Assembly (NCBI GenBank): GCA_001986395.2
Contig: MQVO02000006.1
Location: 1,054,001-1,118,000, forward strand
DNA length: 64,000 bases
Source: Irpex lacteus
Lineage: Eukaryota > Basidiomycota > Agaricomycetes > Polyporales > Irpicaceae
Direction of reading: 5' to 3'
This document shows, in pieces, positions 1 to 10,800 of the stretch. The position numbers were made by a program, and so were the translations under genes. The stretch's first letter is position 1, and every line of letters begins with the position of its first letter. The notes under the pieces are model-generated. The model was not told the origin of the DNA. It searched no databases and saw nothing but the letters and a program-made list of their open reading frames with translations.

Positions 1-693
1 CCTGCTCATGCCCACAGAGACTGGTTCCGCGACGTGAGTCCTCGCGCTGGCTCAACAGCGTAGAACTTATGAATTTTGTAGGTAATAGATGGTCTAGGCA
101 AGACCCTCTTCACGTTGGCCATCTCCCTTACGTCAGTCAGATTTGGAGTTCACCTTGCTACGGTGTTCGGTCCATTCCCCCCAAAGCTACCTCCTCCTTC
201 ACGAGCCGCACGATACACCCTCAGTGTCCTCTCCGTCCTCCTATACGCCGGGGCATTTCCCGCGTACTTTCGCATGTCGCCAAGCTTCCGACACCAAGCT
301 ACGGCTGCGATCCTCTTCTCATTCCCTGGGACCCTATCGCGGTACCTCCTTTCCATCAACCTTAATCAAAGAGTGAAACTGTTCCCTCTCGGAACTTTCA
401 CGGCAAACGCGTTCGGTACCGCTCTCATTGGAACATTCCATGTTCTGCAGAGTACCAGGACACCACCTTCACCGAACGGCTGCGCGGTCCTGCAGGGACT
501 GATCGATGGATATTGCGGCTGCCTGACAACTGTCAGTACCTTTGCCACTGAAGTTGCCGCTCTGAGCCCTGGAAAGGCGTGGCTCTATGTCGTACTCAGC
601 TGGGTGACTTGTCAGCTGCTGCTGCTCGTCATTCTCGGCCCGTCCTACTGGGCTGGCAATGTCAGCGAGAATGTGACATGTATTTTTGCATAG
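1..693 (+). CDS. FEX1: Fluoride export protein FEX (CrcB/Fluc family), 3' end only
   Basis: This is the C-terminal part of a fungal fluoride exporter, a plasma-membrane protein that expels F- and protects the cell from fluoride. The gene begins left of the window. I read an exon end at 1-33, an intron at 34-81 and a last exon at 82-693, stopping at TAG. The join gives WFRD followed by VIDGLGKTLFTLA. The last exon carries hydrophobic segments and the CrcB signatures GTLSRY, GTFTAN (pore asparagine region) and GLIDGYCGCLTTVSTF. Fungal FEX proteins are two fused CrcB domains, and this piece corresponds to the second domain plus part of the linker and first domain. Family recognition is strong; the missing 5' half prevents any statement about the N-terminus. 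Confidence 0.88.
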
Positions 694-1035
694 GTGAGAA
701 GAATAGGATTTTACATGGAAGTGTCTACGCGCATAGCTGGGCGTCGTCGGCATCGACTCGATTTGATCTGTCTGGTATGTGGCATATAATACGGATGTAG
801 GATTTCAGTAATACAGTTTACACATGGATTCTTGAACATAGTACGGTTGTAATATCATAGATTTTTGTTCATACGTAGCTCGTCTCAGTCTATAATGTAT
901 ACTTGAGCCATAAATATCCAAGTCCAAACTCGGAGATGGTTTGAGTCGAAGCATGCACCGAATAGGAAGGTCTATTCTAGGCTCATGGAGGCCACGTTGT
1001 GCTTGAGATACGGTGGCGTCTAAGTCAGCGCGGCT
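694..1035. other. Intergenic: FEX 3' flank and CK2 beta 5' flank
   Basis: About 340 bp between two genes on the same strand. It must hold the FEX polyadenylation region and the promoter of the CK2 beta gene. I see no coding frame that continues across it and no repeat or RNA gene. Confidence 0.5.
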
Positions 1036-2741
1036 TTGTCTGCGCCTCATCCAAAGCGATCCATGTCGCGACGGCAGCCACAACTTTACCCAGAATCCCA
1101 TCTTCCACCAGAAGAACTCGAAGACGAACAGATAATCAGCGGCACAGGAGAAGGCGACGAGCTCATGGAGGACGCGCACGGCGAGGAAGAGGAGGGCTAC
1201 AGTGAGTTATACTCGTCTTCCGTTTATTGACGTACACCCCTTTCTGCTGCTGTACATGCAATGTGACATGGACATTACAAAGTCGATTGATTAGATCAGG
1301 ACGTCACTGAACTTCATTTGCTTGTAAGGCTCCTCAACACCGACTTCCACGTTAACGTGGATCAGCTGGTTCTGCTCACTACCTGGACACGAATACTATT
1401 GTGAAGTCACGGAGGATTTCATCGAGGATGACTTCAATCTTACGGGCTTAAACTCGATGGTACCGTTCTGGAAGGAGGCCATGGAAATGGTGCTCGACGT
1501 TGAGCCAGGTACGTACGGACACCACGCATACGAATGATGACTAGAGTTCATCGGTGCAAGACAGATGAGGAAACAAATAAGATTCCCGACGTGTCCATCG
1601 TGGAGGCCTCCGCCGAACTACTTTACGGATTGGTGCATCAGCGATATATCTTGACACGTATGGGACTTCAGGCTATGGTAGGTTGAGCCTGTCCTCTATA
1701 TCGCCATGCAGATCGTCTTTACGGACCGGTTTCCTCAGGTGGAGAAGTACGAACAAGGAATATTCGGAGCGTGCCCTAGAGTGTTCTGCAACGGCACTCA
1801 TGTCGTTCCATGTGGGAGAACGGATATACCGGGCCATGATACTGTCAAGCTGTATTGTCCTAACTGCAGCGACATTTACACCCCTCCAAGCAGTCGTTTC
1901 CAAGGCGTCGATGGTAGCTATACGTCCTCTATCTTATTCTTGGGCTGCTCAATACATTGGTCAATACATAGGCGCATTCTTTGGAACTACATTCCCACAT
2001 CTCTTCTTCCAAAGCTACCGAGAGCTAGCACCAGCTCCATTCTGGAAGCCGACCGCTGGAGGTCACTCATCTTCACAGAACTCTTCACGAAGTATATCTC
2101 CCGACGCCGAAGCCCCAGAGGAGAATGGGCAGTCCGGGCAGCCCAAGCGCGTGAAGCCTCCGCCGTTCGTCAACCCCAACCCACATGGCGGTCAGAAGCG
2201 TCCAGCAGGCCGGGTGTATCAGCCGAAGATTTATGGGTTCCGAGTGAGCGAGCAGGCGAAGAGCGGGCCGAGGATGCTGTGGATGAGACTGCGGCCGCAG
2301 GATCCTGAGGAGCTGGATATGGTGGATTGGAGAGGGAGGTTCTATGACGATGAGGACGATGAATATGACCACGAGGACGGTGCCGAAGAGGAGGACCGAC
2401 CCATGGAGGATTTCGACCCAGTGAGTGGTGCTTTCCATTCATTATTTGTGTGTTTTCTATCGCTGAATGTTATCGAATTTGTCTAATAGGACGGTCATGA
2501 TGATGACGACGATGAGGAAGAAGAAGAGGAGGAGGAGGAGGCCCGTGGAGCGTATCCTCCACAGGGGCGAACACGAGCATCGTTGGGCCCACCTTCACAG
2601 TCCCCTCCGACTAGCGCATCTCCGCGCACTCCACGAGACAGCCCAGTGGCGCAGACTACGCTGGGTGGCAAGCTCTCCGTAGGAGGCGACGACATCAAGG
2701 CGACGAGGCAGTGGCCTGGTTCTCTCCGGGCTGTTGCTTGA
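1036..2741 (+). CDS. CKB1: Casein kinase 2 regulatory subunit beta with long acidic C-terminal tail
   Basis: Regulatory beta subunit of the Ser/Thr kinase CK2, which dimerises and docks catalytic alpha subunits. Six exons read cleanly: 1036-1201, 1329-1508, 1565-1677, 1739-1913, 1972-2420 and 2490-2741, giving 444 residues. The core shows WISWFCSLPGHEYYCEV, then NLTGL, the zinc-binding pairs ACPRVFC and YCPNC, and GTTFPHLFF with SYRELAP. An acidic stretch (GEGDELMEDAHGEEEEGY) near the N-terminus matches the family's acidic loop region. Human CK2 beta is about 215 residues, so this protein is roughly twice that. The extra part is a proline-rich linker, a DWRGRFYDDEDDEYDHEDG segment and an Asp/Glu run that opens the last exon, followed by a Ser/Pro-rich end. 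A second in-frame ATG at 1063 (MSRRQPQLYPE) could be the true start. Confidence 0.93.
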
Positions 2742-3218
2742 CGTGGCGGGCTTTAGATGCTGTTGGACTTCATTCTGTTATGTATTGTGGTTTTCATCTT
2801 GTTTCGAATTTCCCTTCTCCGTGACCTATGATCCTCTGAGGATATACGAAAATTCACGACTTCACTTATGTCCATTCATCAACTCAAGGAATCAAAAATT
2901 ATATCTCGTTTGTCTTTCTAGAGCTCAGTAAGTGTACACCGTAATACATAGACCCAGTAGGTGGCTCTACAGGGACACTCAGGGTGGGTATGTCATGCCG
3001 ACTGACCGCCGAACGACCGTTGCGATAGCCGCCTGAGATTCCCGACGTGCGTGGGAATATAATGTCCATTTCCGTAAGGCCTTGACATTATGTAAGTGAA
3101 ACTATACAGCTGCAAGCCACAGATCAGGGGCACGTGCCCTACGCTTCAGTCAGGATTCTGGTCGTCCCGCCGCCGCGCAAGACAGTACACAGCAAGCCCT
3201 CCTCAAGACTCAAGCAAA
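2742..3218. other. Intergenic: eL36 promoter region
   Basis: About 480 bp between CK2 beta and eL36, both on the plus strand. It contains the 12-bp palindrome at 3128-3139 listed separately and pyrimidine-rich stretches just before the eL36 start. I see no gene in it. Confidence 0.5.
3128..3139. promoter_or_regulatory. Perfect 12-bp palindrome with CACGTG core upstream of eL36
   Basis: The sequence GGGCACGTGCCC is a perfect palindrome lying about 80 bp upstream of the eL36 start codon. CACGTG is the E-box bound by bHLH factors such as Cbf1 in fungi. The position suits a promoter element; binding is inferred. Confidence 0.4.
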
Positions 3219-3728
3219 ATGGCCCGTAGCAGTACGTCCTACCCCGTCACCTTGCTCGTCCGTTGAACCTTTGCTGATGCTCGCCGTTTGTGCGTTTGAC
3301 AGACCTCCGTGTTGGCCTTAACAAGGGTCACCCCACGACCCCCATTGAGAAGCAGGTCAAGCCCAGCCACCGCAAGGGCGTCTCGTCGACACGAACCAAG
3401 TTCGTTCGCTCTATTATCCGGGAGGTTGCTGGCTTCACCCCTTATGAGAGACGGGTTATGGAGTTGTTGAGGAACTCCAAGGTGCGTTTGCAGAGGTTTT
3501 CTAGTGCTGTCAAGGGTGGTTATGCTGATGTACTTGTGCACTGTTTATAGGATAAGAAGGCCAGGAAGTTGACCAAGAAGAGGGTATGCAGACGGTGGCG
3601 TTATATCTTCGTAGTGACATTATCTCATTATTTTCTATCATTTACAGCTCGGTACGCTTCTGCGCTCGAAGCGCAAGTTGGAGGAGCTTGGCACCGTTAT
3701 CCAGGAGCACAGGAGAGCAGGTCACTAA
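3219..3728 (+). CDS. RPL36: 60S ribosomal protein eL36
   Basis: Structural protein of the cytosolic large ribosomal subunit. Four exons, 3219-3231, 3303-3481, 3551-3583 and 3648-3728, give 101 residues, the usual family length. The product begins [14 protein letters not shown] and contains [28 protein letters not shown] and the C-terminal EHRRAGH, all typical of eL36. The first exon holds only four complete codons before its intron, a layout common in fungal ribosomal protein genes. The protein is very basic, as expected. Confidence 0.97.
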
Positions 3729-5272
3729 AAGCATCGCAATCCCCACACCACTTCATTCCCTGTCGACTTCGTGGCTCTATGGACTGTACCTATATGTTGC
3801 GCCCATGCATTTCCTCTTCACTATGCAAATGCAAGACGAGAAAACCCACCGGTCCGATTATAGTGCCTGCGGACGTGAGTACCTTGCGGTAGTTGTGTGC
3901 GCACTAGACCCTCAGTTGAACAGGCCGGTTGAGCCAGAACGCTTGCTTTTGTATTCCATCGATACGACGATTTCTTCGATTCGTTCTATACTGTTCGAAC
4001 TGCTGCATATTGTGCCCGGTGTCGGATAAGCACCAGACAGACTGGAACTGATAATCATGATGGACCCGTGCGAGACCGTACGATGGTAAGGTTAGTCTCG
4101 GATCCAGCCGTTGTGAGCTCTGTCCGAAAGAAGAAGGAGGCAGCAGACACGGACAGAGCTAGACGTCTGGTGTATTTGCGCGGGCGCTCGTAGGTCATAC
4201 CGGCCCGGCTGCCTCGCAGCGAAGGCAAAGCGAATAATGAGCTCGCCACACGCAGTGCCATCTCACCCAGGCTCGTCAGTAGGTCTCATATGGCGTAAAA
4301 ACAACTAGATATAGCATCTGGAGTATAATTCTAGAACAAATCTCTGCAAATGGCAGCGCAGTCACTGCATGAACCCGAATATTGAGCCAAAGCACACTAG
4401 TTGCAGGCCCAGTGTGCTCAACTCGGTGATTAAATGTAAGTAGAGTTAAGGTATAGTCTATATACCGATGATAAACATGTTTTCCCTCTCCAACCTGATA
4501 AAAACGTTAGGATACGCTGCAAATAGCGGGCAGAGTCTCAGCGAAATTGGCTGCATTCCGCTCGGGCCGGTATGACCTACGAGCGCCCGCGCAAATACAC
4601 CAGACGTCTAGCTCATTCCGCTGTCTGCTGTCTTCTTCTTTATGCGGAAAGAGCTCGTGACGTCTGGTTCGAGACTATGGTAAGGTAGGAATTGATTGAG
4701 CAGAAGTTACCGTGTTGTTCCCTTCGGGCGATGGAAGAACTGAGCTTGTGCGACGGCTGTGGGATGGGCTCTGGATCGTGCAGGGGGTGCCACACCTACG
4801 TATGTGGCCTATTGTGGCTACGCAAAATCGAGCTCATTGTGGCCAGTTGGAGTCGGCAGGACGGCGGCGAGCCCACGTTATGCAGCCACGAATCCATTGA
4901 TATCCATCCGCATTTCCCGCCGACCGTTGGCATCGGGTGGGCCGACGGGTTCCTTGAGAAAGCAGAGCTGACAATGAGCTGACTCACCACCGCTTACCCC
5001 GGCGAGATGGGCATTCCATTTCTGGAAGGCAGATAGCCTTATAAGGCTTCCATCAGTTACATAATCGGGGATTTGTGAGAACAGTTTGCTGATTGCCGTT
5101 GGGCTCCGAAAAACAAGCCGGGTGTATTTGAGCGGCTATGTGTTGTGAGAGTGTAAAGAGCTGCCAGACGTCCCGTAAGCAGCCCTGGTCTCTTCGCTCT
5201 TCCCTGTTCCTTCACGACTCGAGCTCCGCCTCTTATAGCTGCTCGTCTGACTGCGCAGAGTTCCCGTCGTTC
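3729..5272. other. Gene-poor 1.5-kb stretch containing a foldback inverted repeat
   Basis: No reading frame here shows family features, and the open frames at 4055-4261 (-) and 4692-4982 (+) look accidental. The main content is the inverted repeat described separately (about 4095-4215 and 4555-4675). The right end should hold the promoter of the VTT-domain gene. An upstream in-frame ATG for that gene exists at 5138. Confidence 0.5.
4095..4675. repeat. Foldback element: imperfect ~120-bp inverted repeats with a perfect 52-bp core
   Basis: Positions 4156-4207 and 4563-4614 are perfect reverse complements of each other over 52 bp. The similarity extends outward through TAGTCTCG-type sequence and a purine tract (AAGAAGAAG), and inward for some bases with gaps. 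The arms are separated by about 355 bp of unrelated sequence that carries no plausible gene. This is what a non-autonomous DNA transposon of the MITE or foldback kind, or a former transposon with long terminal inverted repeats, would look like. I could not identify a clear target-site duplication. A transcript across it would form a long hairpin. Confidence 0.75.
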
Positions 5273-6788
5273 ATGGCCACCCTCTCACCGCCCCCTAACA
5301 GACACCGTGCTTCATCCACCAGCCTCCGCCCGCCGCTAACCATCAACAGCTGCGCTTCTCGCAAGAGGTCCAACTCAGAGCTCCCCACGACTGTGCTTTC
5401 ACCGGTTCCAGCAACACCAGCACCGGATTCTCGCAGCCCAGAAATGGAGAAAGAGTTGTCGTTAAATATCCCAACCAAGGCGCATTCGTATCTCGCGAAA
5501 GCGACCTTTGCAGAGTTTTATTCGCGCTTCATGGACCTGCTCCATATTGCGCACAAGGAATCTGCATTCCCCTCGGAGCCATCGTCCCCACGGCAGAGCA
5601 GGTCCAGCTTTAGTGACGAAGACTCTATCCTCCCCATATCCTCGCCAGTCGTTGCGACCTTCGGCGATGCCGTCTCAGAGAAACTGACAGCGAAATCAAC
5701 ATCATGGTGGCAAGGTTCCCCATCAGTGCGTTCTGCTGTTCTCATCCTACCCGTATGATTTTCTCACAACGATTGACTGTAGGTACACACGCCTGTGTTC
5801 TTCGTGATTGCTATGCTCCCGGTCTCGACTGCGCTGTTACTGTTCTGCATGTCGACGCTTCCCATCACCAATTCATGGCCGAGGAACTTGACTGATCTCG
5901 CTCAGCTCGGGCGAGAGTTACACGGATACTCGCAAAGCGGTTGGGCACCCATGGCTCACGTAGTCGGTGTACTCTCCGTCGTTGTTGTCTGGAATCACGC
6001 CTGGTCCATCCCCGGGAGCGTGCTTTGGGTGCGTCCTTTTTCCTTCGGCCCGATCGGATCTAACTAACTGAAGGGTTCTCTCGTCTTAGAATGTACTTGC
6101 GGGCGCATTGTTCTCCCCATGGCTCGCTACCCTATTACTCACGCTGCTGACTACCGTCGGCTCGATTTGCGCAAGTCTGCTGTCTGCCCCTCTGGCACCG
6201 TTTTTAGTCAGGATGTTCCCTCGGGCTCTCGACATGACTCGTAACGCTATTGAAGGCGCTACGAGCGACGAGAAGCCCAAATCCGCTGCCTGGGTTCGAT
6301 TGTCAATCCTCCGTCTTATCGGGATTGTTCCGTGGTCGGGGATTAACGTCGCGTGCGGTGTGTGTGGAGTCGCAATGAAGGATTGCTTCTTGGGAGCTTT
6401 CATCGGTTCTATGCCCTGGACCGCTGTGACTTGCCAAATTGGGGATATTCTGCAAACCGTCGCATCGACACCTTCGCCGAACCAGCAAACGGTGCAGGAT
6501 CTGCTTACCTCTCCTCAAATCCTCATTAAGCTCGTATTCCTCACGATCCTGTCGCTTGCCCCTATTTTGGGTCGCGAGCGGTTGTCGGCTTGGGTGTCAG
6601 CCTCGACGAGTGCATCTGTCAAAGCAGAGATGGCCGCACTCGATACCAAGGATGACCGTGTCTCACGTTGGGCGTGGGTCAAGGACTGGCGGGATAGGAT
6701 TCGCGCACCTTCGCGTTCTCGCGCCCGTGAAGCCATCAAGGAAGAGTTGGACGTACTCAGGGATGAGAAAGCCAACTTGCCTCTTTAA
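5273..6788 (+). CDS. VTT/DedA-type (TMEM41/TVP38-like) membrane protein
   Basis: Predicted multi-pass membrane protein of the VTT (SNARE-associated, DedA/TMEM41/TVP38) superfamily. Some relatives act as lipid scramblases or in Golgi and ER membrane traffic. Exons 5273-5725, 5783-6028 and 6090-6788 give 465 residues. The N-terminal 150 residues are Ser/Pro-rich and probably cytosolic. Membrane segments follow (FFVIAMLPVSTALLLF, VVGVLSVVVVWNHAW). The VTT signature starts at NVLAGALFSPWLATLL and continues to LRLIGIVPWSGINVACGV and FLGAFIGSMPWTA. The charged C-terminus (RSRAREAIKEELDVLRDEK) looks helical. I chose ATG 5273 (MATLSPPP); an in-frame ATG at 5138 would add 45 unconserved-looking residues. 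The exact subfamily is uncertain. Confidence 0.82.
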
Positions 6789-7867
6789 TCTCCCTGCTAT
6801 TTAACGCCATCTTGCACACAAACCTCGATTGCTTTCTCTCAGCGCCGGTCGCCCTTTGTTGCATAATATCCCTTTCCTGCACGATACCCGTCCCGTCCAC
6901 TTTGACTGTCCCACGACACCTCACGCGATCTCACGACATCCTTGGTTTCAACAACATCGCCCGCATTCTTCATTTACTGCGCACCCCACCCACATCCTAG
7001 ACCATCACCCGGATTATTGCTTTAGTCCTGCTTTATCATTCGGTCACAATTGCTCGCTCCTCCACCCACTATCCCATCTGGTAATTGAAAAATCATTGTT
7101 ACGACTCTCCCGTTACGTATACGGCACGACTATTTCTACCCTACTTCCCCTGCTTTTTGCGACGATACATCCATTGATGTGCACGCATATATCTTAATTA
7201 CACCACACATCCGTACCCCCTGCTGCATGTAGGATCAGACTCGGTTTGCTTATGAGTCTCTTCTCCTTCTCGCATTTGACTCTGAAACTCTCCATACTTT
7301 TTGCTTGTTCGTTCGGTGGTCCTTTGCGTTGTTGCATATTTTTATTAGTTGTACATGTGCTTTGCTTCGGGTATGAGTGTGTTGTTTGTCGGATAGAAAT
7401 TAACAATATAACATCATCAAAGTCCGTTCTATGAAGGGCCATCTGAGAGATTGAGGCAGCTTCTTGTGAAGTCTTACGGACATGAACATCTTCATGATTG
7501 CCCGTAAGTAGCGGAACTTTCGGCCGCTCGATAGTGTGGCCAATGCGAAACGGTCCGACTGTGCCAAGAGAAACATTTATGAGATCACAATATTGCAGAC
7601 GCCCATGTAGAATACGCAGGGGCGCAGTGAGTTGCCGCCGTCGTACACAGCACACCCCATCTCTTTACCGTCGGTCTCACCGGTCATCCAAACACGTCTA
7701 CATGAGACACAACTAACTCTGTCTACAGCAACATCCGCTTGCTAGGTGCTCCCCTAATCTTAGTGCTTGCCAGGAGGCGTGCTACTCTCTGCGTTCTCTC
7801 CATTACAGTGCCCATATTCAAGACCGCACTGCAATAATACCCAAGGAACCAAATACCCTGTATCATC
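6789..7867. other. 1.1-kb intergenic stretch upstream of the FMP27-like gene
   Basis: I found no convincing gene. The left third is pyrimidine-rich and probably the 3' flank of the VTT gene. A minus-strand open frame of 153 codons at 7194-7655 has no recognisable motif. Splice-like signals near 7506-7598 and 7728 could belong to a spliced 5' leader of the giant gene that follows. Confidence 0.35.
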
Positions 7868-10800
7868 ATGTCACTCGCACTCTCCTTGGCAGTCATTGCA
7901 CTCTTTTGCAGCACCCTCGTTATCAGCAAACCACAAGACTCCCTCTCGGCCGTCATCGTACTATGGCTCCTACGCGTTGTCACCTTTTCCCTCCTCTTCC
8001 GGTCCTTCATAGGTCCCACCATACTCAGGCTCATCTCACGCAGCCTGAGAGTCCAGAGCGTGAGCTTGCGCTCAATTCGTGGTATCTACTTCCGCGCAGG
8101 GAAAGGTATACTACACATTGACCGCGTGGGCCTGTCCTACCACCGCCCCTACAAACACATCGCAAGTCGCTTCTCCATAAGGGTAGAAGGCTTCCGTCTA
8201 GAACTAGTCAAATCTGACCCGGACGCAAGGCGCAAGCAAAGGTCGTCCGGTGGCAATGAGCAGAGTCGAAGGAAGGTGGCGGCGAGGGTGGCGAGGAGGA
8301 TGTGGTCCATAGCGAAACGCATGGCATCGGCGCTGTATACCGCGCTGGAACCGTACGCACGCCCGGTGTTGCGCAAGGCGGTTATGTCGGGATTCCGCAT
8401 TGTCATTAGGTCTTTGCCCGCTCTCACGCAGGTGTTGGACCTTGACTTGGATTCTGCGATCATTACGTCGCCTAGTGTCATACCGGGCGTCGAGCTGGTC
8501 GTCAGTAAAGCAAGAATCAGCACGAGGGTCGCATTCACCCAATTGGACAATTCGAAGGATGGAGTGTTGGACGGTATGCCGTCTTTGGCGAGGCATAGAC
8601 GGTTTGCTAGTGTGGCGGACCTGAATACGAGGGTCAAGAATAGCTTTAGAAGGACATTGGGACGTGCTTGGGGGTCGACTCATGCTGCGGCATCGTTGAC
8701 ACTAGAGGTCGAAGAGATTGGATGCCAGGCGGCAAGAGCATTATTGGAAGAGGTAGAGGGATATACAGACAGTAAGTCGATATCTTCTCTCTGCGCGCGT
8801 ATCACGCAGCTGGCTAACATGTTCAATGCAGAGGACTTCCTGTCTAAGCAGAGTATCCTCAGTATTCCGCACATCAAGTTCTTTACTTCTGTCAGGTTGG
8901 ACCCCCGGCAACGAATTGAACGCCACGGGTTGGAAGTATCATTGAGCGCTGGTGCGACAAGCCTGGACGCCGATGTTTTGCTGCACATATTGAGTATCAT
9001 AAAGAAGAATACTGCTACCACGCCGAAAGATCCTCCTACGAGCCCTATCAGCCCTCCTACACTAGATACACTATCTATGAGTCCACCTAATTCTGGCATC
9101 AGTCCTCCCTCCTCACCGCCACCTTATCGTGTTGGATGGGCATCCCCTCTCTCCCCCGCGTCTCCTCTCATGGGAGCATTATCTGTAAGTTTTAGTACTT
9201 CTCCTTATTTTCTGCTATTTATGGTATCACCGTTCAGGCACGCTTCCGGTGGACACAGAGAGCTCAAGCTGCCAAGAGGTTGCGTACGTCACAGTTACAG
9301 GTATTTATATCTCGACTTCCCTGACAGATGACGCAAATGATCGCTGAACCTTGTTTATCTGATTACTAGACCAGCCTGTCTATAGTCAAGGCAGTGAATG
9401 TTGACTTTTCAAGTATTACACTGCTGCATGCGGGTCCGCTGAAGAAGGCACCGTTCGCTGGTACATATCGAGCATGTTTGCGAAAGGTTTCTCTCGCAGC
9501 GACGTTGAGTCATCCGGATCGCGTTCCTTTACACAGAGAGTGGCTCGGCCGCACAAGTGCACCTGGTGACCCTTTAACCGCAGATGTCTACGCTGCCACT
9601 GTAAACGTTGGGTCATTCACTCTGGACAGACTACCTCGAGCAGGTGACGAAGGTCATTTGCGTGTGGTCCACTTGGGTCCTATCGATGTGGCTGTCTTGG
9701 TTTCGCAATGGCCCACACCGTGGCTTCAGGGCCCTGCATTCCTATCTGGTGACCCCAATGCGCAATTTCTGGTGGTACGAGTGTCCCTAGGTTCGCTGGA
9801 GGTCACGGAACGCTTGGAGGTCATATCAGAATTGTTGAAGATGTCGAAGAAGACGCCAAAGCCGCCCGTCGTAGAAACACCCATCTTACTTCCTCCCGTC
9901 ATTTCTCCCGTACCGAGGTTAGCCTTCGGCCTACATCTCGGCGCCGTATGCGTACGACTTATATCCTCGGGCACCCACGAATCCGATCCTTTTGTGTTGG
10001 AAGCGAAGACGGACGGCCTGGTTGTCTCTGCAGAGACAAAGTTCCGGATCATACCTGACCAGAAAGCTCCCAAGATACCAGCAGAACACGATAGACCTCG
10101 GTTGCAGATGCTGGTCCGCCTCAATGCAGAGCTGGATCGTACGTTCGTGAACGTGAAGACTGCGGACAGCCTGGCTGTGGACAACACCCCTGGTATCACG
10201 GGCGGAGCGGTCTACCCTGGCGAGCCAATATTCTCTCTGGACACCGTTACTTTGACGGGGGACGGACATGCTGTTGGTGAAATGGCGGATGTTGCGGGTG
10301 GCGGAGTTATGATTGACGTGCCGTCTTGCTTCATTGACTTGCGATGCTCGACAGACGCACTGTCGATCGAGCTTTGGCAGCCCGACGCCGTTGCATCCTT
10401 ACGCTCTGTCCTTTCTGCCCTCAAACGAGAACAAGAGGCAGAAGTATCAGGGTCTGCAGGACCCCAACACCTCCTCAGCAGGCTACCCGGAAGTATGGCC
10501 GTCACATTTGCGTTGTCGCGCATCATGGTATTCATCACAAGCCCGGATTTGGCTCCTGGAGAGGAACTCAATATTTCTCGAGGCGTCGCATTCCACATGG
10601 GTACCGCCCTAAACTACTGCTCTATTCGGGATCGACTACACGTCGGATTTGGAGACGTGCTTTCACGCACTCACAAGCGGTTACAACTATCACTCCCCAC
10701 TGAGCTCCTTGCCACCGCAGCGGGAGGGTCTCGTGCCTCGGCAATATCGCAATCGGAGAGAGCCTTAATACAGATGGTCGTATGGGACGCTGCGTTCCGG

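Noticed and set aside
4692..4982. Plus-strand open frame with several Cys residues
   Set aside because: Next to a foldback element with two more open frames in other phases of the same DNA; no homology pattern, probably chance.
7194..7655. 153-codon minus-strand open frame upstream of FMP27-like gene
   Set aside because: No recognisable motif, no splice-supported extension and codon pattern looks random; most likely chance.
10313..10703. Open frames inside the giant FMP27-like exon
   Set aside because: The host exon is a firmly identified coding frame; these are shadow frames.
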